Assembly (NCBI GenBank): GCA_004335635.1
Contig: QAXH01002595.1
Span: forward strand, 1-19,241
From: Chloromonas sp. AAM2
Lineage: Eukaryota; Chlorophyta; Chlorophyceae; Chlamydomonadales; Chlamydomonadaceae
Reading direction: 5' to 3'
Length of the DNA: 19,241 nt
Shown here: piece after piece, positions 1 through 7,470 of the stretch
Numbering within the stretch: the stretch's first letter is position 1
Layout: the number at the start of each line of letters is the position of its first letter
The notes under the pieces: model-generated
What the model was told of the DNA's origin: nothing
What the model saw: the letters and a program-made list of their open reading frames with translations, nothing else
The model's database searches: none
Position numbers and translations under genes: made by a program

Positions 1-108
1 CTTACCCCAGATTGAGGTGTGTCCAGAGGCGTCAGTGGTCTCAATCCCAACCTCGACTCATGCTTGGATTGACTACGGATAAGGCGTGATCCCGGCCTGG
101 ATGTGCAG
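1..108 (+). other. End of an intron (or short exon plus intron) of the SAC9-like gene
   Basis: The stretch ends in a 3' splice site (TGCAG at 104-108) directly before the first supported exon. Most or all of it should be intron. A GAG|GTGTGT donor-like site at 14-20 would allow a small exon ending at base 16 in phase 0, but the resulting intron of about 92 nt would be the shortest of this gene and nothing conserved supports it. The exons encoding the catalytic part of the SAC domain must lie upstream of the window. Confidence 0.5.
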
Positions 109-3100
109 GAGTTCAAGAGCCCCAAGACCATTGAGCAGTCCTCCGCCTCCTACTCCGACCTCTCCACCATCTCTGCCCGCTCGTCCACACCGGTGCACGG
201 GCACGCAGGCGCGAACGGCGCAAGCTCGCCGCAGATGCAGGTGATGACGGGGGTTTGCGAACTGAGCGCCAGCAGTCCTGTCATGCTGTACTCTGATGCA
301 CAAGCCTCCAAGGGTTGTCAATCCTGACCAGTCATGGAGGTTGGCTTATCACCACTATCTTTTTCCGGATGGCAATGCTGTTGTGTAGGGAGCATCTTCT
401 GTTCGACTTGTCTGGCGATACAAATGGAACAGACACTGACTCACACACTGACTCACACACCGACTCACACACTGACTCACACACTGACACACTGACTCAC
501 ACACTGACTCACACACTGACACACACACTGACTCACACACTCACGCACGCCTGCACCTGCAGCGGCCGTCCAGCCCCGCATTCAACGCCCCCGGAGCGCT
601 GGATGAGATTGCCAGGTCACTGCCACAAGGATGGGAGGTCAAGATAGGTGGGTGGAGCGGGTGTTCACCTGTTGGCCGGTGAGCCCAGCATGTGACTGGA
701 GGGCGGGTTCGAGATAGGCTCGGCGAGTGCACTTCACTGGCATGAACATTACTGGCAGCATACTGGCCAACGTTTTGAGGCAGTCTCTAGCCAGCCAGCC
801 CTGCTCACGGCTGGGAGGTCAAGATAGGTGGAGAAAGCAGGGGTGCTGTAGCAGTCGGTGCGGCGGGTAAAGTTTGCTGGCGATTGCATTGCAGCACGCT
901 GGCCAATGTTATCAAGCAGCCAGCCAGCCAGTGTTATCCACAGCTTTGTTCACGAGGGACCTGCTCACCTTCACAGCCAACACACACCACACCAGCGTGC
1001 TAATCACACCAGATTAGTCATCTGATGGGTACGCCTCCTGTCAGCCAACAGAATGACGGTAGCGTGCAGCCTCTCGTTCAGCCGTAGCTTGATCAGTGTG
1101 CAACTCTGCCGTAGCTTAATCACTGTGCCAGACAATTCCTACGAACATTCATCCCACATTCCACCATCTGTGGGACGTGATCTGATTTCTGTCTTTTCCC
1201 TGCCTATGCTTCTTGCAGACAACGCCTCCGAGCGCTTGTTCTACGTTGACCACAACACGCGCACCACACACTGGCAGCACCCCTCCCTCACCAAGGAGGC
1301 GGTGGAGGAGCTGGGCAGGCACGGATCAAACGCACACCTGGCGCAGGTAGGGCAATGGCCCAGCTAGCTATGGCCTTCTGCGCATGATCTGCATGATCTG
1401 CCGGCCTCACGTGATGAGGACTGAGGTCAAGGGCTGGGTTGCTGCTCGTGTGCAGAGCGGGAAATGGCTCTGTGCCTTTGCATTACTAGCCCTGATGTAA
1501 CGGGCAGCTAGTTGCTTGGCTTCTGCAAATCCTGCTTGTTGATTTGGTTGTCATCCAGCTGTTCCGCACTACTGGCAGCTAGCTACTCGAGCTATGGCCT
1601 TTTATGGCCTTGTACTTTTGGCTTCTGCAAATCCTGCTTGTTGAGTTGGTTGTCACCCATTGCCTGATGCACTCTGCCTGTGGCACATGCTCAAATGGCC
1701 AGTCGGACGTTGTCCATCCAGAACCCTTGGCCTTGTCCTGGCCTTCTGGCTGACTTGTTGTTGCCTTTGGCTGATTAAAACGAGTCTGCAATAGAGACAT
1801 TGCACATGCAAATGGTATTGCACTCCTGACCCGACTCCAACGTCCCCTGTCTTCGCCCATACAGATGGAGCGCGGTGCGCCCTGGGTGGCTGGCAGCGCC
1901 TCCCCGCAGGCCGCCGGGCTGGGCTCAGGGACACCTGGCGGCGGCAGGTCAGCGTACGGGCGGGCCACGGTCGACAACGTAGTGGACATGGCAGTGGCAG
2001 CCACGGAAAAGTGAGTGAGAGAAGGAGGTTGGGTGAGGATGACGGGATTATCCGCTGTGCTCTCCACGCAGTTGTTTTGTAGGGGGTTGTATAGAAAATG
2101 ACTATAGGTGGGAGTGGGTATCTCTGAACCTCTTGTACGAATGCTTACGGTGTCAGGAGCTCAAATCCAAGGTTTCAGGTCATTCTGAGATGGTTGACTG
2201 GGTGGCATCAAAGTTCTGTGAAAGACTTTTCTGAGTATTTTGTGTTGTACGGCTCAACCACAATGAATTCAACTCGTTGAAGATGTGGCTGGATGCAGCT
2301 CGTTCAGAGCTACTTGAAGCCACCTTCATTTCCCAGATTGGCCTTGTGGCTGGTTTGTTATGTGTCAGAGGCTGCCAGCGCTGGCGTGGCCTGCGTCACC
2401 TGCGGCGCCAGGCCGCAGGTCACACAAGCAACGACCCAAAGCCGGACGCACCGCAGGATGTGCTTGCATACCTTGGAAGTGAAGTTTACCTTTGGCATGC
2501 CTGTGACATGGGTGGCGGTTTGGGTTCGGTTTGGGCTGGCTGGGATTTGATGGCTTGTAAGGGAGGCAACGTTCAATTGAATTATGCCACCAAGTTGTCC
2601 AGGGGATAGGCCTTGACGAGAGCTGTTGATTAAGCCCTCTCAATGCAATTCTGAGCCATTTCTGGTAGGGTTCCAAAAGTGTTTGTATCGATGAGAGACT
2701 GAGGCCAGTCTGAACGCCATGATCACGGACTTTTCAAACCGCCCTCCCCCCTGAATAAGGTCATCTTTTGCATGATATTGGGTTCAAGTGAAGCAGTGAA
2801 AACATCGTCCTTCAATGTGCTGCAACTCACTGGAAGCAGTTTATGCAACACATGTACAGGTTGCGAGTGGCTGAGGAGGAGCGCGACATGTGCGAGCCGC
2901 TGTCCCCCTGGTGCATGCTCAAGTCATCGGCCAAGGCCTTCGCCCGGCGCATCAACCCTGAGGCGCTGTCGGCCCTGGCGGAGCTGTTCCTGGTCAACGG
3001 GGACATGAGCGCATGGCTCTACACCGGATCACAGGTGGGAGGGGGGCACGCCGGGGGCCAAGGGTAAGGCAGGCTGAGCGACAGACTCTCATCAGTTGAG

Positions 3101-5876
3101 ATGGGGACAACGACAACAAACACCAACCTTGTGTTTGCAACCTGATTGTTGTCACCATGGTAGCAGTAGAACTGCATTTGTGGCATCTCCACCCACGTGT
3201 GGTGCTGATGACCACTAGCCAACCAGTCTCTCCATCACCATTCATTTTAAGTCACCGTTGGATGTCCGTACTGCGCCGTCTTGACCCCTCAGGCCATGCA
3301 CAGCGAGCGCATCCTCCTGTTCGAACCGGAGAACAGCAAACTGCGCAAGGCCGGCGTGGGCGCATACGGAAACATCATGGTGAGGCGGCCAGCGTCAGAA
3401 GCAGCTTCCATGACAGCGCGGGCATAATTCCTTGGTGGGCGTTCCTGAACGCCACAGTGGTTCTTGTGCAGGCTTTTGAGGGGCTCAGGCAGTTGATGAA
3501 CGGTATGCCTGTAGCTCGGGCGCAGCTTGTCTCAATGAAAACTTGGTTGTGCGCAGGTTGGCATCAAGCGGCGGTACAACAATGTGATGATGGACACGGA
3601 GCGCCAGCACCAGATAGAGGTGTTCCTGGGCATGAAGCACGCGGTCTACTTCCCTATGACCAAACTGTACTATAAGGTAAGCAAGGGGGAGGGAGAGAGA
3701 CATGACTGGTGCCTCAAGGATGAGTGATAACTGACAACTCTCAACCTGCCAGAAACAGTTAGGCATCTCCTCACACTGGATGTTGCACAGCAAGGCATTA
3801 CTTATATCGTCAATGAGTTTCTTATCTCGGCGCAACCGAGTGCCGCACACATGCATTCCAACCTAGCATGCCTTGTCCCAGTGCTTGTATGCATTCATGG
3901 ATGCTTGGATCCCGACACCCACCTGCCTCCCTGCTGTGTGCGCGCCTCAGGAGGATCCGTTTCTTCCACTCGACTTCCTAGAAACCGACGATGACAGCGA
4001 CCCCGTTGGCTGCATAGACTGGGCTCCCAGCGACAGGGGTGCGCATCCCACCGCCACAGCAGGCACCCATGCAGCAGCGGATGCAGTGGCGCAACTGCAA
4101 GGGGGGCACAGCAGGCAAGTCAATTCATCATGGACATCACCGTTTTGATTACAAGGCTTTTTGCTGACTTGAACGTGTTTGCGCTGCAGCAGCGGGTGGT
4201 GCTACAGACCAAAGGGTCAGACGGTTATTGCACTTTGCAGCGTAAGCAAAGCACGAGCAAGTGAACTTAGGTAGAAAGGTGGCCTGAGTAAAGGTTTTGG
4301 GCGTAGTCTTATTTTGAAGAGTTCAGAGTACCAAGGGTTTCAGGCTGATGTAGTGTAACACACCATCTCTCACCCCACTGCTCGCTCACACAATCTCACA
4401 CGCTCCCATCACACAGTAGGTGACAGCTCACACCGCATTTCACGCCCCTTCCATCTGTCCGTCTCTTCAGGCCTCAGCACCGCAACAAGAGCTACAGCAG
4501 CATCGACCTGCTCTGGGGGCAGGGGCCTTTGGCTGCAGCGGCTGCCAGAGGCGGCGCCAAGCCGCTGCTGATGCCTTCCAACCTCATGCCAACACACGGC
4601 ACAGACCGGGGGATGCACGCCGCGTCTGTCAGCAGCGCCAGCAGCCCTCTGGAGTGCCCCGACGAGGTAGGTGGAAGCTAGCACGACACTGTCTTCACCG
4701 TTGTAACAGACGGAGTAGCCATGGAAGTAGTGTGCAAAAGTCCACGTGATGGTGAGAGGCCAATGTTGTACATCATGATGCCGTCATGACACAGGATTAT
4801 GTTGCCGTTTTCGTGCCATTGTGTTGATGGCGCCACGGTCTTGTGATGGATGCAGCGCCACACAGCATGCACGCACTGCATTAACCTTGCCAGAAGAGGC
4901 CGTGCTGTGCTTGGCACCTGTTTGGTCTGGACGGGTGTAAGGATGTACTGCGTTTGTACTGAGGTGTATGCGTACTGACCAGGGAATGCATTCGTCTTGT
5001 GTTGGCTGGCCCCGCAGTTGCAAGGCATGGTGATGCACAAGGCCGTGAGCGACCCCTCCATGCTCAACCTTCTGTGTGTGGAGCAGGCGGACCAGTGAGT
5101 CATGGGGAGGCAGTGCACAGGAGGCAAAAATCGCATTTGGCCAGCTACAGGCTGTTGATTTGGCCAGCTGTGCTGGCCAGGCTGGTTCTCTTCCTCGCTT
5201 TGCACCCGCTGGCAGGGACCCAATGTGACCGCATTGCCAAGTATCAATTGCAGCAGAGCCAGCATAATAACATTGACATGGCCTGGCATTTGCTGGCAGG
5301 ATGCAGCAGAAGGATAGACTGCATCGCCTGTTGAGCTGGATATCATGGCAGTAAATGATCAGACAGTCCTAAATCCAGCGCTGTCTTTCTGGTCTGACAT
5401 TTAAAACAGCAAGAATAGCAAATTGGCAACTCTCATGGTTCACATGACAGTCGTTTCTCTCCACATGACAGTGGTTCACATGACAGTCGTTTCTTTCCAC
5501 ATGACAGTGTTTCATATGACAGTCGTTTCTCTGCACATGACTTATCGTAAGCTTTACACCCTGCAGGACCTCTGATGCCTCCAGCCAGGCCTCCTTAGGC
5601 GCCTGCCCCTCAGCCGATGACCCGGGCCCTGCCATCACCCGCAGCATCTCCCTGGATAACGTACAGGCTGCTTTGGGCCACTCAGGCAGCCGGGGCAACC
5701 CAGGCATGAGCCGGTTCTCTACCTCAGGGACAAACGCCCTCCCCTTCTCAGCTCCCACCCAAGGCGATCCGCTGGGCTCTTCATTGCATGGTGTAGGGGT
5801 CGATCGGAGCGGAGGCCGTACGTACGTATCTACATCTGCTGGGGAAATGCCAAATCATCTCAGTCATCTGTCTTAG
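109..5876 (+). CDS. SAC9: SAC9-like phosphoinositide phosphatase, C-terminal part (5' end outside the window)
   Basis: SAC-domain proteins remove phosphates from phosphoinositides; the plant SAC9 type carries a WW domain inside or next to the SAC domain. Exons: 109-240, 563-647, 1219-1346, 1865-2010, 2860-3034, 3293-3379, 3557-3676, 3951-4114, 4471-4666, 5018-5094, 5567-5876. They join in one frame into 539 residues plus TAG. Ten introns follow; nine are GT-AG and intron 4115-4470 is GC-AG. Numbering from base 109: Ser/Thr-rich linker 1-63, WW domain 64-94, Ala/Gly-rich linker about 100-160, C-terminal part of the SAC fold about 195-280 (GDMSAWLYTGSQAMHSE, then KRRYNNVMMDTERQ and EVFLGMK), then a Ser/Ala/Gly-rich tail 292-539. 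The order WW, then GD..LYTGS.AMH, then RRY.N.M.D..RQ is the SAC9 arrangement as I know it. The catalytic CX5R motif should lie upstream of base 1. The tail is far shorter than the roughly 1000 residues after the SAC domain in land-plant SAC9. The 3' end is the least certain part, because the last exon could contain a further unrecognised donor. Confidence 0.85.
433..545 (+). repeat. Minisatellite, 12-bp unit ACTGACTCACAC, about nine imperfect copies
   Basis: Runs of ACTGACTCACAC with point changes (one ACCGAC) and shortened units (ACTGACAC) fill this stretch of the intron 241-562. It ends about 17 nt before the acceptor AG at 561-562. Most units contain CTGAC, which matches the plant branch-point consensus CURAY. 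The repeat is not coding; long His/Thr readings across it are artefacts. Confidence 0.95.
563..1346 (+). other. SAC9: WW domain of the SAC9-like protein, split by a phase-1 intron
   Basis: Exon 563-647 ends with LPQGWEVKI and exon 1219-1346 continues DNASERLFYVDHNTRTTHWQHP. Joined through the phase-1 junction (last base G647 plus AC at 1219-1220 gives Asp) they form a full WW domain at residues 64-94 of the window peptide. The two signature Trp (W68, W91) are 23 apart, with F80-Y81, H84 and P94. Family knowledge: the ligand-binding aromatic pair (Y81, W91) and the His of DHNT are typical of WW domains that bind proline-rich PPxY-type motifs, so a binding-competent domain is inferred. The ligand is unknown. 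Confidence 0.93.
632..831 (+). repeat. Diverged tandem duplication (180-bp period) copying an exon end and 5' splice site
   Basis: The 20 bp at 632-651, covering the last 16 bp of exon 563-647 and its donor, recur exactly at 812-831, 180 bp further on. Related pieces follow both copies at a similar spacing (GCTGGCCAAYGTT and CCAGCCAGCCAG versions near 765-800 and 890-930). This indicates an old tandem duplication of about 180 bp beginning at the exon end. Confidence 0.85.
1518..1659 (+). repeat. Direct repeat of 40 bp, 38 of 40 identical, 102 bp apart
   Basis: Positions 1518-1557 and 1620-1659 match at 38 of 40 bases (differences in GATTTGG/GAGTTGG and TCATCCA/TCACCCA). GGCAGCTAG precedes each copy at differing distances, so the duplicated unit is about 102 bp with later changes. 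It lies in the intron 1347-1864 of the SAC9-like gene. Confidence 0.9.
2386..2432 (+). repeat. Imperfect inverted repeat in intron 2011-2859
   Basis: Arms 2386-2406 and 2412-2432 pair at 17 of 21 positions around a 5-nt loop (GCCAG). The inner nine pairs (ACCTGCGGC with GCCGCAGGT) are perfect. It lies in the largest intron of this gene (849 nt). I see no coding signal or target-site duplication around it. Confidence 0.8.
2860..3676 (+). other. SAC9: C-terminal end of the SAC phosphatase fold
   Basis: Exons 2860-3034, 3293-3379 and 3557-3676 encode residues 164-291. Residues 201-226 (ALAELFLVNGDMSAWLYTGS followed by QAMHSE) match the GD.IA..Y.GS segment of SAC domains in its SAC9 variant. Residues 255-278 (KRRYNNVMMDTERQ, EVFLGMK) match the closing RRY.N...D..RQ..I..FLG helix of the domain. 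These are the best-conserved stretches of the gene in this window and identify it. Confidence 0.88.
4115..4120 (+). other. GC-type 5' splice site (CAG|GCAAGT) of intron 4115-4470
   Basis: Exon 3951-4114 ends in phase 2 (AG), followed by GCAAGT. Joining to the acceptor TTCAG at 4466-4470 keeps the frame (AG+G = Arg) and leads to PQHRNKSYSSIDLLWG. The nearest GT alternative, GCAA|GTCAAT, is weak and puts exons 4471-4666 and 5018-5094 in another frame that stops after three codons of exon 5567. CAG|GCAAGT is the usual form of GC donors. Confidence 0.75.
5439..5542 (+). repeat. Minisatellite, 36-bp unit, about 2.9 copies
   Basis: Units begin at 5439, 5475 and 5511. Each reads TTCAYATGACAGTCGTTTCT followed by a tail ending CACATGAC. 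It lies in the last intron (5095-5566) and ends about 23 nt before the acceptor AG at 5565-5566. Each unit holds two CATGACAG motifs. Confidence 0.93.
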
Positions 5877-6056
5877 CCCACCCACCCACGCAATTGCAAG
5901 TATATGGGGTGGTTGTTTGATTTTTCTCAGCTGTCTACGTTTTGTTGGTGCACTATGGACGTCTATGCTAGCAGCCAAGCGCTTCTGGCTGCTACTTTAC
6001 TTGTAGGACATGACATGCCGCCTTCATGTGTGTGCACTGTGACAAGCGTGTTGTTG

Positions 6057-6076
6057 TGCATGCATGCATGCATGCT
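6057..6076. repeat. Short (CATG)n microsatellite
   Basis: About five TGCA/CATG tetranucleotide units in the probable 3' UTR of the SAC9-like gene, just upstream of the TGTAA at 6097. Confidence 0.9.
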
Positions 6077-6096
6077 TGCTTGTGGCAGGGTGGGGC

Positions 6097-6101
6097 TGTA
6101 A
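6097..6101 (+). promoter_or_regulatory. Candidate poly(A) signal TGTAA of the SAC9-like gene
   Basis: This is the first TGTAA after the stop codon and implies a 3' UTR of about 240 nt. TGTAA is the usual poly(A) signal of chlorophycean algae. A second candidate at 6631-6635 (TGTAACG context) would give a UTR of about 770 nt; others are at 6869-6873 and 7152-7156. Sequence alone does not show which is used. Confidence 0.5.
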
Positions 6102-6995
6102 GGCAGTGTATTGGAGCATGCGGCTGGGACAGAAAGGCATCCAAACTCAACAGTAAAGTTTTCCCCTGTACTGACTTGTGTTTTCTGCTGTTTTACACGT
6201 GCTGGTGATGCGGTCGGCGAACATGTTTGACCCGTGTGACCACGTGTGCATGATTCAGCCTGTTGCGCTGCTGGCGGCTGGCTGGTCAGAGCCTGGCACT
6301 GCCGCATGGGTATTAACCGGTGCAGAGTCTTGGACCGTTCATTCACCCCTTCATGCGTCCATTGTGTGCGCTTTTGCGTCATACCACAGTTTGTGCATTG
6401 AACATCTCCTTGCCACGTGTTCGTTCGTGTGTGTCGTTGTTAGTCATTGCCCTGGGAAAGGCAAGTTACAAGATGTGTTTGGATTGCGTGGACATGACTG
6501 GCCATTGGGGCTAAAAGGGCCACCTTGATTGGGTTGAATACATCACACATACAGCACACGAGCTTGCTGTGTGCGCCTTGTTGTGAAAATTTGGTGACTG
6601 GCTGGCCGATCAGGCGGTTGAAGTTCACGATGTAACGTTGCTGGTCCTCAATTCGACAGCGATAGCCTCACTGTTGACGCTGGCTGTGCACCCAAACTGA
6701 CCTGTGACTGGCGGGAACTCGCCTTCATTTGATAATATTCCGGTGGGCTGCTCTGGTGTACTAGTAGGCAAACCATTGCCCATCAGGAAGCGTGATTTGA
6801 TGCCCTGGACACCTTTGATACCAGTGCTGGTTGGTCACTGGTTGCTGCCCAGGGAGAGTGGTATTCTATGTAACACTGCGAAAGCGAGCTGGCAAGTTGT
6901 GGGTAAAATAGTTCGACCGTGGTCTGGAAAGACGCAGTCCTACCCGCGACACCCTGATAAACCCGCTGGCGTTTGGGAGGAACGCCGCCGCAATC

Positions 6996-7000
6996 TTACA
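6996..7000 (-). promoter_or_regulatory. Candidate poly(A) signal TGTAA of the leucyl-tRNA synthetase gene
   Basis: TTACA on the plus strand reads TGTAA on the minus strand. It is the first such motif downstream of the stop (complement of 7471-7473) and implies a 3' UTR of about 490 nt. Further minus-strand copies at 6466-6470 and 6193-6197 would extend the UTR into that of the convergent gene. Confidence 0.5.
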
Positions 7001-7470
7001 AATATCAAGGGTCTGAGGCCACAATTCTGCAAGGGTTCTGTCTCATAAGCCCCTCTGGGCCAGAGAAGGCTGTGGGTTCAATTCTCGTGGTCAGTAAGTG
7101 GTGCGTATGTGCACGAGCCAAGGTGCCGTTATCAGACAGATAGTGTGACGATGTAATCATCTAACCATCTCCAGCCACGGAAAACATGATCGTGTCACCC
7201 AGGTCTGGCGTCAGGTCAGTTTGCATAGATTGTGCTTGCAGCTTCAAGCCACGGGGGGGAACAGAGCATGCAGCACTGGCATGCTTCACAAAGCAATGGA
7301 CCAAGGCTAGAGATGCCGCACACAGCCTATGGAAGGGCAACTGATCTGGATACGCAAGCGGAATCTTAAGCCCTTGCTCCGGTTGAGCCTGCGCCGCTGC
7401 CAGACCTTTGCTCCTTTCGTTTGGCTTCAAGGAGTGCCAGCTCTCATGTCTCTGAAGCTCTGATGAGCAG

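Larger units (their letters stand above)
3951..5876 (+). other. SAC9: Low-complexity C-terminal tail of the SAC9-like protein
   Basis: Exons 3951-4114, 4471-4666, 5018-5094 and 5567-5876 encode residues 292-539. The tail has an acidic start (FLETDDDSDP), Ala/Gly/Ser-rich stretches, one helix-like piece (MVMHKAVSDPSMLNLLCVEQ) and a Ser/Gly-rich end. I recognise no domain here. The reading depends on a GC donor at 4115 and on the last exon running open to TAG at 5874-5876; codons near the end are less GC-biased than in the earlier exons, so the terminus is tentative. Confidence 0.6.
5877..7470. other. 3' UTRs and intergenic stretch between two convergent genes
   Basis: This stretch lies between the TAG of the SAC9-like gene (5874-5876) and the stop of the leucyl-tRNA synthetase (complement of 7471-7473). 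Open frames here (such as 6178-6528 and 6704-7048, plus strand) show no recognisable protein, no codon bias like the real exons and no flanking gene signals. Several TGTAA motifs on each strand suggest UTR ends. No tRNA, promoter or mobile element is convincing. Confidence 0.7.

Noticed and set aside
315..647. Plus-strand frame rich in Thr/His (DSHTDSHT pattern)
   Set aside because: It translates the 12-bp minisatellite; the real exon 563-647 is in a different frame.
4678..5346. Long minus-strand open frame (222 codons) opposite SAC9-like introns and one exon
   Set aside because: No recognisable protein, no exon-like codon bias; it lies antisense across the well-supported exon 5018-5094.
5369..5758. 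Minus-strand open frame with repeated ERNDCHV peptides
   Set aside because: The peptide repeats are only the translation of the 36-bp intronic minisatellite on the wrong strand.
7021..7095. tRNA-like stretch with a B-box-like GGTTCAATTC at 7075-7084
   Set aside because: The would-be T-stem has three G-U pairs out of five, no acceptor-stem partner exists about 70 nt upstream and no anticodon stem forms. At most it is a tRNA-derived repeat remnant, which a copy search would settle.
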